DNA of 64,000 nt from Cellulomonas fimi ATCC 484 (GCF_000212695.1 NC_015514.1:2232001-2296000); one strand, 5' to 3'. Shown: positions 1-9,657, numbered from the stretch's first letter. Made by a program: numbers and translations. The notes: generated from the sequence alone by a model not told the origin.

Positions 1-270
1 GACCTCGACCTCGCCCGTGGCGAGCTGCGGGTTCTCGTTGCCCTCGGGGCGACGGCCCACCTCGCCGGTCACCTGCAGCACGTACTCGGCGCGCAGCCCG
101 TGCGCGACGGCCTCGTCGCGGATGACCACCTGGGCGATCCCCGACGCGTCCCGCAGGTCCACGAACGCCACCCCGCCGTGATCGCGGCGCCGGTCCACCC
201 AGCCCGTGAGGGTGACGGTGGTGCCGACGTGCTCGGCTCGCAGGGAGCCGGCGTGGTGGGTGCGGAGCAC
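1..270 (-). CDS. aspS: Aspartyl-tRNA synthetase, N-terminal part (runs off the window)
   Basis: Only the first 90 codons are present; the gene continues beyond base 1. Translation from GTG at 270 begins [16 protein letters not shown] and continues through [19 protein letters not shown], the N-terminal OB-fold anticodon-binding domain of bacterial AspRS, which charges tRNA-Asp in the cytoplasm. An AAGGAA ribosome site stands about 8 bases before the GTG, which supports this start. In actinobacteria aspS commonly neighbours hisS, as here. The catalytic domain cannot be checked in this window, so discriminating or non-discriminating status is unknown. Confidence 0.93.
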   Translation of the reverse strand, partial: MLRTHHAGSLRAEHVGTTVTLTGWVDRRRDHGGVAFVDLRDASGIAQVVIRDEAVAHGLRAEYVLQVTGEVGRRPEGNENPQLATGEVEV

Positions 271-365
271 GGGGATTCCTTCGCTCGGAGACGGGTGTCG
301 CGTCCGACGGACGCCCGCACGATCTTAGTGGTCGCACGCCGCCCGGCCGCCCGGACATTCCCGGG

Positions 366-1433
366 TCAGAACAGCGTCGGCTGCGCGACGCCCGGCACGG
401 TGACCTCGGGCCCGGGTGCAGGGAGCGACCCGACCGGGTACGCGCCCTCCCCCGGTGCCGCGCCGCGCCCGGCACGGTGGCCGGAGGGGTCGGCGAAGCC
501 GTGGCGCTGCAGGAGCGGCGTAACCCGGTCGTGCAGCCAGCGGCCGTACGCCGCGGGGGCGTACGCGCCGGTGCCGTACAGGTCCTGGTACCGCGGCACG
601 AGGTCCGGGCGGTAGCGCGCGAGCCAGCCGAGGAACAGGGGCTTGACCGAGCCGCGCAGGTGCAGCGGCAGGACGGTCACACCGGTCGCGCCGGCGTCCG
701 CGAGCGCGCGCAGCAGCGCGTCGAGGTGCTCGCGGCCGTCGGTGAGCCAGGGCAGGACGGGCGCGACCATGACGCCGCACGGCAGTCCGGCGTCACGCAC
801 CGCGCGGATGAGCTCGAGCCGGGCTCGCGGAGCGGGGGTGCCGGGTTCGAGCTCGGCCTGGAGCTCGGGGTCGACGACCGCGAGGGAGACGCCGATGCCG
901 ACGCGGACCTCACGCGCGGCCTCGGCGAGCAGCGGCAGGTCGCGCCGCAGCAGCGTCCCCTTGGTGAGGATCGACAGCGGTGTGCGGTGCCGGACGAGCG
1001 CGTCGACGATGCCCGGCATGAACTGGTAGCGGCCCTCGACGCGCTGGTACGGGTCCGTGTTGGTGCCCATCGCGACGTGCTCGCGCCGCCACGACGGCCG
1101 CGCGAGCTCGGCGCGCAGGACGTCCACGACGTTCGTCTTGACGACGAGCTGGGTCTCGAAGTCCCGTCCGGCGCCGAGGTCGAGGTACTCGTGGGTCGGG
1201 CGCGCGAAGCAGTACGTGCACGCGTGCAGGCAGCCGCGCACGGCGTTGACGGTCCAGCGGAAGGGCATCTGCGAGGCCGCGGGGACCTTGTTCAGCGCGC
1301 TGCGGCACAGCACCTCGTGGAACGTGACCCCCGCGAACTCGGGGGTGCGGACGCTGCGCACGAGGTTCGCGAGCGCGAGCCCCGGCAGGGCGTCGCCGCC
1401 CGCCGTCGTCACGCTCTGCCCGTCCCACCGCAC
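366..1433 (-). CDS. Rv2578c-family radical SAM protein
   Basis: 355 aa. Residues 68-75 (CLHACTYC) form the CxxxCxxC cluster that binds the radical SAM [4Fe-4S] centre, followed by FARPTHEYL; the opening MRWDGQSV and the overall length match the actinobacterial family typified by M. tuberculosis Rv2578c. The reaction is not established for this family. The GTG start at 1433 gives the conserved N-terminus. A perfect SOS-type palindrome at 1442-1457 lies only 8 bases upstream, so LexA control and a DNA-damage-related role are likely (inference). Function should stay open. Confidence 0.85.
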   Translation of the reverse strand: MRWDGQSVTTAGGDALPGLALANLVRSVRTPEFAGVTFHEVLCRSALNKVPAASQMPFRWTVNAVRGCLHACTYCFARPTHEYLDLGAGRDFETQLVVKTNVVDVLRAELARPSWRREHVAMGTNTDPYQRVEGRYQFMPGIVDALVRHRTPLSILTKGTLLRRDLPLLAEAAREVRVGIGVSLAVVDPELQAELEPGTPAPRARLELIRAVRDAGLPCGVMVAPVLPWLTDGREHLDALLRALADAGATGVTVLPLHLRGSVKPLFLGWLARYRPDLVPRYQDLYGTGAYAPAAYGRWLHDRVTPLLQRHGFADPSGHRAGRGAAPGEGAYPVGSLPAPGPEVTVPGVAQPTLF

Positions 1434-1441
1434 GTACCGAG

Positions 1442-1457
1442 TCGAACACCCGTTCGA
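1442..1457. promoter_or_regulatory. LexA/SOS box upstream of the radical SAM gene
   Basis: TCGAAC, four bases, GTTCGA: an exact match to the actinobacterial LexA consensus TCGAAC-N4-GTTCGA. A second overlapping perfect palindrome (ACACCCGTTCGAACGGGTGT, 1446-1465) shares its right half. The position, just before the GTG at 1433, is where a LexA repressor would block transcription. Confidence 0.75.
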
Positions 1458-1496
1458 ACGGGTGTCAAGCGGTCGCGCGGCGGGGCGGGTCCGGCG

Positions 1497-2876
1497 TCAG
1501 CCCTCCGCGGGGACCACGCGCGGCCACAGGTCCTCGGCCGGAGGCTGCCACGTCGCGGCGTCCGCGGGCACCTGCTCGCCCGAACGGATGTCCTTGACCT
1601 GGTCCGCGACCCGCGCCGGGTCCTCGGCGGCCGGGTCCCCGGGGAACCACACGAAGGGGATGCCACGCCGGTCGGCGTGCCGGATCTGCTTGCCGAACTT
1701 CGCCGCCGACGGCGCGACCTCCACCGGGATGCCGCGGGCCCGCAGCGCGATGGCGACGTCCTGCGAGCGGCCGCGGTCGTCCTCGTTCGCCACCGCGACG
1801 AGCACGGCGGAGGGCACCGCACGCGTCGCGCGCACGAGCCCCGCACCGAGCAGCCGGGAGACGAGCCGGGAGACCCCGATCGACAGGCCCACACCCGGGT
1901 AGGTGCTCGACCCGTCGGACGCGAGGGTGTCGTACCGGCCGCCCGAGCAGATGGAGCCGAGCTGCTCGTGCCCGACGAGCAGCGTCTCGTACACCGAGCC
2001 GGTGTAATAGTCGAGGCCGCGCGCGATCTTGAGCTCGGCCCGGACCACGCCCGGGGCCCGCACCGCCGCCGCGCGCACGAGGGCACCGAGCTCGGCGAGC
2101 CCTTCGTCGAGCAGCGGGTGCGTGGCGCCGTGCCGGTCGGCCACGGCACGCACGGCGTCGACGACCGACTCGTCGTCGCCCGCCACGGCGGCCAGCTCGA
2201 GGCACGCCTGCGCCTGATCTGCGCTCGCACCGGCCTCCGCGACGAGCAGCTCGGCCACCGCAGGGCCGCCGACCTTGTCGAGCTTGTCGATGCTGCGCAG
2301 CACCGCCTCGACGTCCGTCAGGCCGATGCCGCGGTAGAAGCCCTCGGCGACCTTGCGGTTGTTCACGAGGATCCGCACCGGGGGCAGCCCGACGTCGCGC
2401 AGCGCGCCGAGCGCCTCCGCCATGACCAGGGGCAGCTCGACCTCGTAGTGGTAGGGCAGCTCGCCCGCGCCGACGACGTCGATGTCCGCCTGGACGAACT
2501 CGCGGAACCGGCCGTCCTGGGGGCGCTCGCCGCGCCACACCTTCTGGATCTGGTAGCGGCGGAACGGGAACGCGAGGTGGCCCGCGTGCTCCAGCACGTA
2601 CCGCGCGAACGGCACCGTCAGGTCGAAGTGCAGGCCGAGCCGGCCCCCGCGGTCCGGGCTCTCGGGGTCCTCCTGGAGCCGCGAGAGCACGTAGACCTCC
2701 TTCGAGGTCTCGCCCTTGCGCAGCAGCTGGTCGAGCGGCTCCACGGCCCGCGTCTCGATCCCCACGAACCCGTGCAGCTCGAACGTGCGGCGCAGCACGT
2801 CGAGCACGTGCTGCTCGACGACGCGCCCCTCGGGGAGCCACTCGGGAAAGCCGGACAGGGGTGTGGGACGTGCCAT
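1497..2876 (-). CDS. hisS: Histidyl-tRNA synthetase
   Basis: 459 aa class II synthetase that attaches histidine to tRNA-His in the cytoplasm. Visible features are GLHFDLTVPFARYV (residues 81-94, motif 2 region), KVWRGERPQDGRFREFVQADID (about 112-134), the histidine-specific ARGLDYYTGSVYE block near residue 280 and a C-terminal anticodon-binding domain (about 355-455). The ATG at 2876 begins MARPTPLSGFPEWLPE, the expected N-terminus. Length is normal. It lies downstream of the hydrolase gene at 2973-3701 on the same strand with a 96-base gap. Confidence 0.97.
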   Translation of the reverse strand: MARPTPLSGFPEWLPEGRVVEQHVLDVLRRTFELHGFVGIETRAVEPLDQLLRKGETSKEVYVLSRLQEDPESPDRGGRLGLHFDLTVPFARYVLEHAGHLAFPFRRYQIQKVWRGERPQDGRFREFVQADIDVVGAGELPYHYEVELPLVMAEALGALRDVGLPPVRILVNNRKVAEGFYRGIGLTDVEAVLRSIDKLDKVGGPAVAELLVAEAGASADQAQACLELAAVAGDDESVVDAVRAVADRHGATHPLLDEGLAELGALVRAAAVRAPGVVRAELKIARGLDYYTGSVYETLLVGHEQLGSICSGGRYDTLASDGSSTYPGVGLSIGVSRLVSRLLGAGLVRATRAVPSAVLVAVANEDDRGRSQDVAIALRARGIPVEVAPSAAKFGKQIRHADRRGIPFVWFPGDPAAEDPARVADQVKDIRSGEQVPADAATWQPPAEDLWPRVVPAEG

Positions 2877-2972
2877 GAGGCCCGAGTCTGGCAGACGACG
2901 GCGCCCCGCCGCGTCGCGCGGCCACCGGCGCCCGCCCGCTCGTCCGGGCCACGCCGAGCACGAGCCCGCAGG

Positions 2973-3701
2973 TCAGCGCGCCGGTGCCAGGTACGGGTTG
3001 GTGGCCAGCTCGGTCGCGACGTCGCTGCCGGGGCCGTGCCCGGGCAGGACGACCGTCCGCGGGTCCAGCACCGCCACCACCTCGCGCAGCGTCCGCTCCA
3101 TCGTCGGGCCGTCGCCTCCGGGCAGGTCCGTGCGACCGATCGTGCCCGCGAACAGCACGTCGCCCGTGAGCGCGACCGGCCGGGCCGCGCCGTCGTGGAG
3201 CAGGTACAGGGTCGAGCCCTCCGTGTGCCCGGGCGCGTGCCGTGCGACGACCGTGACGTCACCCACCGCCCACGTGACGTCCTCGCTGCGGCCGGGGCCC
3301 GCGTCGCCGAACGTCTCGACGTGCTCGGGCGGCCGGTAGCCGCGGGGGTCGACACCCACCTGCGCGAGCGCCGACGCGAGCGGTCCCGTCGGGTCGTGCG
3401 GGGCGGCCCCGCCGAGCACCCCGAGCGTCCCGAAGGGGTCCTCCAGGCGGTAGGCGTCGGCCGCGTGCACGCGGACCGGCACGTCGAGCGCGGCGGACAG
3501 CGGACCGGCGTCCCACGCGTGGTCGGCGTGCCCGTGCGTCACCAGCACGGCCGCAGGACGCAGGCCCCGCTCGGCCACCGCGGCGACGACCGCGTCGGTG
3601 ACCCCGGCGCCCGGGTCGACGACGACGCACGCGCCGTCCGACGCGACGACGACGGTGCAGCGGGCCCCGAGCACGGGCGAGACGAGGGTCAGGAGCTCCA
3701 T
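2973..3701 (-). CDS. MBL-fold metallohydrolase, glyoxalase II-like
   Basis: 242 aa. THGHADHAWD (about residues 54-63) is the HxHxDH zinc/iron signature, followed by APGHTEGS and LTGDVLFAGTIGRTDLPGG, which supply the third His and bridging Asp, and VLPGHGPGSDV near the end: the full metal-ligand set of the glyoxalase II/MBL fold. The ATG at 3701 (MELLTLVSPVLGARC) is chosen because upstream codons in the same frame lack family similarity. Such hydrolases commonly stand upstream of hisS in actinobacteria. The natural thioester substrate cannot be read from sequence. Confidence 0.9.
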   Translation of the reverse strand: MELLTLVSPVLGARCTVVVASDGACVVVDPGAGVTDAVVAAVAERGLRPAAVLVTHGHADHAWDAGPLSAALDVPVRVHAADAYRLEDPFGTLGVLGGAAPHDPTGPLASALAQVGVDPRGYRPPEHVETFGDAGPGRSEDVTWAVGDVTVVARHAPGHTEGSTLYLLHDGAARPVALTGDVLFAGTIGRTDLPGGDGPTMERTLREVVAVLDPRTVVLPGHGPGSDVATELATNPYLAPAR

Positions 3702-3749
3702 GCCCCGCACGCTAGCCGGGGCCCCGACGGCGCGTCGTCGCGCCGGTCG

Positions 3750-3781
3750 TTGGCTCGACAGGGGTCCGGGCTGCCTAGACT
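3750..3781 (+). promoter_or_regulatory. Possible sigma-A promoter for the cyclophilin/DUF349 operon
   Basis: A good actinobacterial -10 (TAGACT, 3776-3781) stands 72 bases before the cyclophilin start. A weak -35 (TTGGCT, 3750-3755) is 20 bases upstream, which is longer than ideal, so only the -10 is convincing. Confidence 0.35.
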
Positions 3782-3853
3782 GTCCGGGGTCCCTTCGTGC
3801 GGTGCGGCAGGTCGAGCGCCTGCTGCCCCGCACCGACGTCACGAGGAGTGTGC

Positions 3854-4627
3854 GTGTCCAGCAAGCGCGAGCGTGAGTACGAGCGCCGCCGGTACGAGAA
3901 GTGGCAGCAGCGCCAGGTCCAGGCCCGCGCGCGTCAGCGGCGTCAGCGCGTCGTCGCCGGCGCCGTCGTCGGAGCCCTGGTGCTCGCGGTCGGCATCGGT
4001 GCCGCCGTGGCCCTGACCCGCGACGACACCCCGGTCGCGCTGCCCTCGCCCGTCGTGTCGGACCAGCCCCAGGCGACCGCGCAGCCCGCACGCACGGGCA
4101 ACGGCGGCGTGGTGCCCGAGGCCGCGCTCGCCGAGGGCCGCACCTGGACCGGCACGCTCGCGCTGTCGCAGGGCGACGTCGCCATCGAGCTCGACGGCGC
4201 CGCGGCGCCGCAGGCCGTCGCCAACTTCGTGACCCTCGCCCGGGAGGGCTACTTCGACGGCACGAGCTGCCACCGCCTCGTCACCGGGGGCATCCACGTG
4301 CTGCAGTGCGGGGACCCGACCGCGACCGGCCAGGGCGGCCCGGGGTACTCGTGGGGCCCGGTCGAGAACGCACCGTCGGACGACGTCTACCCCGCCGGGA
4401 CGATCGCGATGGCGCGCGTCGGCGGCGACGGCAGCTCGATGGGCAGCCAGTTCTTCCTCGTGTACGAGGATTCGCAGATCCCGTCGGACTCGGCGGGTGG
4501 CTACACCGTGTTCGGCCGCATCACGTCCGGGTTGGACGTCGTGCAGGCCATCGCTGACGCGGGCACCGTGGAGGGGTCCGAGACCCCGGTGGACGACGTC
4601 ATCATCGAGGGAGTGGAGACCCAGTGA
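3854..4627 (+). CDS. Membrane-anchored cyclophilin-type peptidyl-prolyl isomerase
   Basis: 257 aa. A basic N-terminus (SSKREREYERRRYEKW) precedes one transmembrane helix (about residues 34-53), then a linker and a cyclophilin domain (about 100-255) with NFVTLAREGYFDGTSCHRLV, GGPGYSWGPVENA and GSQFFLVYEDS. It should isomerise X-Pro bonds of proteins on the outer face of the membrane. GTG at 3854 is chosen because a GAGGAG site sits just upstream and homologues start with this charged segment. Its stop overlaps the DUF349 gene by four bases (GTGA), so the two are probably co-translated. Confidence 0.9.
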   Translation: MSSKREREYERRRYEKWQQRQVQARARQRRQRVVAGAVVGALVLAVGIGAAVALTRDDTPVALPSPVVSDQPQATAQPARTGNGGVVPEAALAEGRTWTGTLALSQGDVAIELDGAAAPQAVANFVTLAREGYFDGTSCHRLVTGGIHVLQCGDPTATGQGGPGYSWGPVENAPSDDVYPAGTIAMARVGGDGSSMGSQFFLVYEDSQIPSDSAGGYTVFGRITSGLDVVQAIADAGTVEGSETPVDDVIIEGVETQ

Positions 4628-6558
4628 CCGAGACCCCCGCTTCGCCGTCCACGCCGGACGAGCCGACGACCACTCCCCCGTCCGTCGAACCCGCCGCGCC
4701 CGTCCCGGCCGAGGAGGCCACCGAGCCGACGGCCGGCGACGTCACGACCGACGTCGCGGACGCGGCAGCCCCCGACGACGCTCCGGCCGCCGACACGGAC
4801 GCCGACGTCACCGCCGGCGAGCCGACGTCCGACGCCGCGCCCTCGGACGAGACCGCACCCGCGCAGGACGAGGACGCACCCGAGCCCGTGCAGGACGAGG
4901 ACGTGGTCCCGGACGCACCGGCGCGGGACGAGACCGCCACCGCGGACGCACCGGCGCAGGACGAGACCGCGACCCCGGACGCACCGGCGCAGGACGAGAC
5001 CGCCACCCCGGACGCACCGGCGCAGGACGAGACCGCCACCCCGGACGCACCGGCGCAGGACGAGACCGCCACCCCGGACGCACCGGCGCAGGACGAGACC
5101 GCCACCCCGGACGCACCGGCGGGTGCCGAGGGCACGACCGCGTCCGCGGGCACCGTGGCCCCTCGCCCGACGCCCGCGACCGTCACGCCCGCCGGTGCGC
5201 GACCCACACCGCGCCCGCGCCCGGTCCCGCACCCGCCCGCCTCCCCCGCCGCGGTGACGCCCGCCGCGCCGGTCGTGCCGGTGCCGGACGACAGCGCGGA
5301 GGCCGCGCACGCCGCGACGTTCGGCTCGGTGGACGACGAGGGCACCGTCTCGGTCCGCGAGGCCGCGGGCGAGCGGGTCGTCGGCCAGTTCCCCGGCGCG
5401 TCCCGCGAGGAGGCTCTCGCGCTGTACGTGCGCCGCTTCCTCGACCTGCAGGCCAAGGTCGCGGTGTTCGAGGCGCGCCTGACCGCGACGGACCTGTCGG
5501 TCAAGGAGATCGACCAGACGCTCGCGCGCCTGACCGAGGAGCTCGCTGAGCCGGCCGCCGTGGGCGACCTCGACGCGCTGCGCGCGCGGCTCGAGTCGCT
5601 GCGCGGCGTCGCCGCGGAGCGCCGGGCGGCCGCGGAGGCCGAGCGGGCGGCGGCCCGGGAGGCCGCGCTCGTGTCGCGCACCGCGATCGTCGAGCAGGCC
5701 GAGAAGATCGCGTCGACCGACCCGTCGCGCATCCAGTGGCGGCCCGCCGGCGAGCAGCTGCGCGTCCTGCTGGAGCAGTGGAAGGAGGCGCAGCGCTCGG
5801 GCCCGCGCCTGGACCGCCCGACGGAGGAGTCCCTCTGGAAGCGGTTCAGCCACGCGCGCACGACGTTCGACCGGGAGCGGCGGCACTTCTTCGCCGAGCT
5901 CGAGTCGCGCAACGCGGGCGCCAAGGCGGCCAAGGAGCAGCTCGTCGCCGAGGCGGAGAAGCTCCAGCACAGCACCGAGTGGGGCCCGACCGCGGGTGCC
6001 TTCCGCGACCTGATGGCGCGCTGGAAGGCCGCCGGCCGGGCGAGCCGCGCGGACGACGACGCGCTGTGGAGCCGCTTCCGGGCCGCGCAGGACACGTTCT
6101 TCGCGGCGCGCGACGCGCACTCCGCCGCGACGGACACCGAGTTCCGCGCGAACCTCGAGGTCAAGGAGGCGCTGCTCGCGGAGGCCGAGGCGATCCTCCC
6201 GGTGCGCGACCTCGCGTCGGCCAAGCAGGCGCTGCGGTCGATCCAGGACCGCTGGGAGGCCGCGGGCAAGGTGCCGCGCGCCGACGTGCAGCGGGTCGAG
6301 GGTCGCCTGCGCGCGGTCGAGTCCGCCGTCCGTGACGCCGACCAGGCGCAGTGGCGACGGACCAACCCCGAGACGCGCGCGCGGGCGGAGGGCGCGGCCG
6401 CGCAGCTCGAGCAGGCGATCGCCGGGCTCGAGGCCGACCTCGAGCGGGCCAAGTCCGCCGGGGACGCGCGCCGCATCGCCGACGCGCAGGCCGCGCTGGA
6501 CGCCCGCCGCGCGTGGCTCGAGCAGGTCCAGCGGGCCGCGCAGGACGCCCGCGGCTGA
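4624..6558 (+). CDS. DUF349 coiled-coil protein with acidic repeat N-terminus
   Basis: 644 aa. Residues 1 to about 215 are disordered, rich in Ala, Pro, Asp, Glu and Thr, and include six copies of an 11-residue unit (DAPAQDETATP type, residues 97-162) and then a Pro/Arg stretch. From about 225 onward come helical DUF349 repeats with the typical W-x-x-A/R spacing (QWRPAGEQLRVLLEQWKEAQ, EWGPTAGAFRDLMARWKAAG, DRWEAAGKVPR). DUF349 proteins are widespread in actinobacteria; their molecular role is not settled here. The GTG start overlaps the upstream stop. The repeat makes length variation between strains likely. Confidence 0.88.
   Translation: MTETPASPSTPDEPTTTPPSVEPAAPVPAEEATEPTAGDVTTDVADAAAPDDAPAADTDADVTAGEPTSDAAPSDETAPAQDEDAPEPVQDEDVVPDAPARDETATADAPAQDETATPDAPAQDETATPDAPAQDETATPDAPAQDETATPDAPAQDETATPDAPAGAEGTTASAGTVAPRPTPATVTPAGARPTPRPRPVPHPPASPAAVTPAAPVVPVPDDSAEAAHAATFGSVDDEGTVSVREAAGERVVGQFPGASREEALALYVRRFLDLQAKVAVFEARLTATDLSVKEIDQTLARLTEELAEPAAVGDLDALRARLESLRGVAAERRAAAEAERAAAREAALVSRTAIVEQAEKIASTDPSRIQWRPAGEQLRVLLEQWKEAQRSGPRLDRPTEESLWKRFSHARTTFDRERRHFFAELESRNAGAKAAKEQLVAEAEKLQHSTEWGPTAGAFRDLMARWKAAGRASRADDDALWSRFRAAQDTFFAARDAHSAATDTEFRANLEVKEALLAEAEAILPVRDLASAKQALRSIQDRWEAAGKVPRADVQRVEGRLRAVESAVRDADQAQWRRTNPETRARAEGAAAQLEQAIAGLEADLERAKSAGDARRIADAQAALDARRAWLEQVQRAAQDARG
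4912..5121 (+). repeat. 33-bp in-frame tandem repeat, six full copies plus a partial one
   Basis: Copies start at 4912, 4945, 4978, 5011, 5044 and 5077, with a 12-base partial copy at 5110. Copies three to six are nearly identical at DNA level. The period is 11 codons, so changes in copy number keep the reading frame of the DUF349 protein. Confidence 0.95.
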
Positions 6559-6573
6559 CGCCGGTCCCGCCCC

Positions 6574-6612
6574 GACGACGCCCACCCGCCGACCGGCGCG
6601 GTGGGCGTCGTC
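6574..6612 (+). terminator. Hairpin after the DUF349 gene
   Basis: A 13-bp perfect inverted repeat (GACGACGCCCACC / GGTGGGCGTCGTC) with a 13-base loop begins 15 bases after the DUF349 stop. There is no strong U tract, as is common for actinobacterial terminators. Confidence 0.65.
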
Positions 6613-6669
6613 GTCCACAGGCCCGGTGGAGCGCCGTCGCGGGTGCCGCGCGTGGGCGAGGCTGGCCCG

Positions 6670-7563
6670 GTGACGACGCCACCTGCGGCCGACCTGCGGA
6701 CCTACCGGCCCCGACGCACCGCTCCTGCGGCCCTGGTGCGGCGCACGGACGTCGGGGCTCCGGCGTGGTTCGCGCTGCGCCGCGACCGTGTCCTGCGTCC
6801 CCTGTGGGGCGACGTCGCCGTGGTCGCGGACGCGCCGGTGACGGCCGCGTTGCGCGGTGCGGCGCTCCTCGACGTCGTCCCGGCGCACGGCGTGGTCGGG
6901 CGCGCGGCCGCCGTCTGGGTGCACGCGGGCGGCGGCGCACCGGCGCACGTCGACGTCCTCGTGCCGCCCGGGCGGGGGCGTCGCACGGGCCCGCGCGCGT
7001 CCTGGGAGGCGCACCTGACGCCGGCCGACGTCCAGCTGGTCGGGCCTCTGCGGGTCACGACGGTCGCGCGCACCGGGCTGGACGTGGCGCGGTTCGCGCG
7101 CGACGACGACGTGCACCGGCTGCTCGCGCAGCTGCTGCCGCTGGGGCTCGACGTGCCGCGCGCGTTGCGCTCGCTGGACGCGATGCCGGGCGCCCGCGGG
7201 GTCGCCCGGGCGCGGGCCCGGCTGCGCGTCCTGGCGTGCTCAGGCGCGGATCACGGGCTCCTCGGCGGCCTTCGCGCCGGTGATCCGGTACACGTCGAAC
7301 ACGCCCTCGACCTTGCGCACGGCGGCCAGGACGGACGCGAGGTGCGACGGCTCGGCCATCTCGAAGACGAACCGGGACAGCGCGACACGGTCGCGCGACG
7401 TCGAGACCGACGCGGACAGGATGTTGACGTGGTGGTCGGACAGCACACGCGTCACGTCGGACAGCAGACGGCTGCGGTCGAGCGCCTCGACCTGGATCTG
7501 GACCAGGAACATCGAGGAGCTGCTGTGGCTCCAGAGCACGTCGACCATCCGCTCCGGCTGTGA
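6670..7563 (+). CDS. AbiEi antitoxin-like hypothetical protein; 3' end overlaps rsh
   Basis: 297 aa as an open frame, but only the first ~190 residues (to about 7239) look like a real protein: [37 protein letters not shown], then [14 protein letters not shown] and [15 protein letters not shown], resembling the AbiEi/transcriptional-regulator-like hypothetical proteins frequent in Micrococcales. The final ~107 residues are read antisense through the 3' end of rsh (324 bases of convergent overlap) and have the Arg/His/Asp composition of antisense sequence. The natural stop may have been lost. GTG at 6670 is the most likely start. No toxin partner is adjacent. Function unknown. Confidence 0.6.
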   Translation: MTTPPAADLRTYRPRRTAPAALVRRTDVGAPAWFALRRDRVLRPLWGDVAVVADAPVTAALRGAALLDVVPAHGVVGRAAAVWVHAGGGAPAHVDVLVPPGRGRRTGPRASWEAHLTPADVQLVGPLRVTTVARTGLDVARFARDDDVHRLLAQLLPLGLDVPRALRSLDAMPGARGVARARARLRVLACSGADHGLLGGLRAGDPVHVEHALDLAHGGQDGREVRRLGHLEDEPGQRDTVARRRDRRGQDVDVVVGQHTRHVGQQTAAVERLDLDLDQEHRGAAVAPEHVDHPLRL

Positions 7564-9573
7564 GCGCAGCGCGTCGACGTTGATGCAGTCCGAGCGGTGC
7601 ACGCTGACGCCGGCGCCGCGGGTCACGAACCCGACGATGTCGTCTCCCGGCACCGGCGTGCAGCACTTCGCGAGCTTGACCCACACGTCGTCGACGCCCT
7701 TGACGACCACGCCGGGATCGCCCGTGCGCACACGGCGTGCCGTCGGGCCGGGACGTGCGGTCTCGGCGAGGTCCTCCTCGGCGGCGGGCTCACCACCGAG
7801 CGAGTGCACGAGGCGCTGCACGACGGTCGCGGCCGACACCTGGCCCTCGCCGATCGCGGCGTAGAGCGCGGACACGTCCTGGTAGCGCATCTCGTTCGCG
7901 AGGGCGACGAGCGACTCGTGGGACAGCAGGCGCTGGATCGGCAGGTTCTGCTTGCGCATCGCCTTCGCGATCGCGTCCTTGCCGTGCTCGATCGCCTCCT
8001 CGCGGCGCTCCTTGGAGAACCACTGCCGGATCTTGTTGCGGGCACGCGGGCTCTTGACGAAACCGAGCCAGTCCCGTGACGGCCCCGCCGTCTCGGACTT
8101 GGACGTGAAGACGTCGACCACGTCGCCGTTCTCGAGCGCGGAGTCGAGCGGGACCAGGCGACCGTTGACGCGGGCGCCCATGGTGCGGTGGCCGACCTCG
8201 GTGTGCACGGCGTACGCGAAGTCGACCGGGGTCGACCCCGACGGCAGGCCGATGACGTCGCCCTTGGGCGTGAACACGTAGACCTCGGAGCCGGCGATCT
8301 CGAACCGCAGCGAGTCGAGGAACTCGGTCGGGTCGGCGGTCTCCTTCTGCCAATCGACGAGCTGGCGCAGCCACACCATGTCGTTGCCGGCCGCGTCACC
8401 GGTCTGCCCCGGCGCGCTCTTCGCGGACTCCTTGTACTTCCAGTGCGCCGCGACGCCGTACTCCGCCCGGCGGTGCATGTCGTGCGTACGGATCTGGATC
8501 TCGACGGGCTTGCCGCCGGGGCCGATCACGGTCGTGTGCAGCGACTGGTAGAGGTTGAACTTCGGCATCGCGATGTAGTCCTTGAACCGGCCGGGGACCG
8601 GGTTCCACCGCGCGTGCAGGGCGCCGAGCGCCGCGTAGCAGTCGCGCACCGTGTCGACCAGGACGCGCACGCCCACGAGGTCGTAGATGTCGGCGAAGTC
8701 GCGGCCTCGCACGATCATCTTCTGGTAGATCGAGTAGTAGTGCTTGGGCCGCCCCGTGACCGTGGCCTTGATCTTCGCGGAGCGCAGGTCCGCACCGACC
8801 TGGTCGCGGACGACCGCGAGGTACTCCTCGCGCGCGGGGGCCCGCTCGGCGACGAGGTGCACGATCTCGTCGTAGAGCTTGGGGTACAGCGTCGCGAACG
8901 ACAGGTCCTCGAGCTCCCACTTGATGGTGTTCATGCCGAGGCGGTGCGCGAGCGGTGCGTAGATCTCGAGCGTCTCGCGCGCCTTCTTCTCGGCGGACGT
9001 GGACGCGACGAACTTCCAGGTGCGCGCGTTGTGGAGCCGGTCGGCGAGCTTGATGACGAGCACGCGGATGTCGCGTGACATTGCGACGACCATCTTGCGC
9101 ACGGTCTCGGCCTGCGCGGCGTCGCCGTAGGTGACCTTGTCGAGCTTGGTCACGCCGTCGACGAGCATCGCGACCTCGGGCCCGAACTCGCGGCGGAGCT
9201 GGTCGAGGGAGTACTCGGTGTCCTCGACCGTGTCGTGCAGCAGCGCGGCCGCGAGCGTCGACGGGGTCATGCCGAGCTCGGCGAGGATCGTCGCGACGGC
9301 GACCGGGTGCGTGATGTACGGGTCGCCGCTCTTGCGCAGCTGCCCGCGGTGCGCCTTCTCGGCGACGACGTACGCCTGCTCTACGACCGCGAGGTCGGCC
9401 TTGGGGTGGTTGGTCCGCGCGGCCTGCAGGACGGGCTCGAGCGCGGGGAACGCGGGGCCGGAGCGCTGCCCGAACCGGACGAGGCGCTGCCGCACGCGGT
9501 TGGCCGCGGTCGCGCCGGTGTCGGCCGGGACGTCGCCGACGGCAGCCTCGGAGGTGCGGACGTCGTCGCTCAT
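7240..9573 (-). CDS. rsh: Bifunctional (p)ppGpp synthetase/hydrolase, RelA/SpoT family
   Basis: 777 aa, the usual Rsh length. An HD hydrolase domain has ITHP (H89) and HDTVED (113-118); the synthetase domain has [23 protein letters not shown] and [16 protein letters not shown]; a TGS domain follows ([16 protein letters not shown]) and a C-terminal ACT domain ([22 protein letters not shown]). Both catalytic sites look intact, so it should make and degrade the stringent alarmone. The ATG at 9573 has a GGAGGGGG site. It lies downstream of apt in the common actinobacterial secD-secF-apt-rsh order; a 185-base gap with a candidate promoter separates them. Confidence 0.96.
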   Translation of the reverse strand: MSDDVRTSEAAVGDVPADTGATAANRVRQRLVRFGQRSGPAFPALEPVLQAARTNHPKADLAVVEQAYVVAEKAHRGQLRKSGDPYITHPVAVATILAELGMTPSTLAAALLHDTVEDTEYSLDQLRREFGPEVAMLVDGVTKLDKVTYGDAAQAETVRKMVVAMSRDIRVLVIKLADRLHNARTWKFVASTSAEKKARETLEIYAPLAHRLGMNTIKWELEDLSFATLYPKLYDEIVHLVAERAPAREEYLAVVRDQVGADLRSAKIKATVTGRPKHYYSIYQKMIVRGRDFADIYDLVGVRVLVDTVRDCYAALGALHARWNPVPGRFKDYIAMPKFNLYQSLHTTVIGPGGKPVEIQIRTHDMHRRAEYGVAAHWKYKESAKSAPGQTGDAAGNDMVWLRQLVDWQKETADPTEFLDSLRFEIAGSEVYVFTPKGDVIGLPSGSTPVDFAYAVHTEVGHRTMGARVNGRLVPLDSALENGDVVDVFTSKSETAGPSRDWLGFVKSPRARNKIRQWFSKERREEAIEHGKDAIAKAMRKQNLPIQRLLSHESLVALANEMRYQDVSALYAAIGEGQVSAATVVQRLVHSLGGEPAAEEDLAETARPGPTARRVRTGDPGVVVKGVDDVWVKLAKCCTPVPGDDIVGFVTRGAGVSVHRSDCINVDALRSQPERMVDVLWSHSSSSMFLVQIQVEALDRSRLLSDVTRVLSDHHVNILSASVSTSRDRVALSRFVFEMAEPSHLASVLAAVRKVEGVFDVYRITGAKAAEEPVIRA

Positions 9574-9657
9574 CGCACCCCCTCCCGCCGTCGAGGTCCC
9601 CGGGACGTCGCGGCGACCTGCGGCGGGACGTCCGAGCCGTAGGGACCGGATCGCAGC

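Noticed and set aside
477..4016. 1179-codon plus-strand open frame
   Set aside because: It lies antisense to the radical SAM gene, hisS and the hydrolase, is Arg/His/Asp-rich with no domain, and arises from high GC at third positions of the real genes.
4912..5121. Regularly spaced repeats as a possible CRISPR array
   Set aside because: Repeats are directly adjacent with no spacers, are in frame with a coding gene, and no cas genes are present.
4501..7116. 871-codon minus-strand open frame with repeats
   Set aside because: Antisense of the cyclophilin and DUF349 genes; its repeats simply mirror the 33-bp coding repeat.
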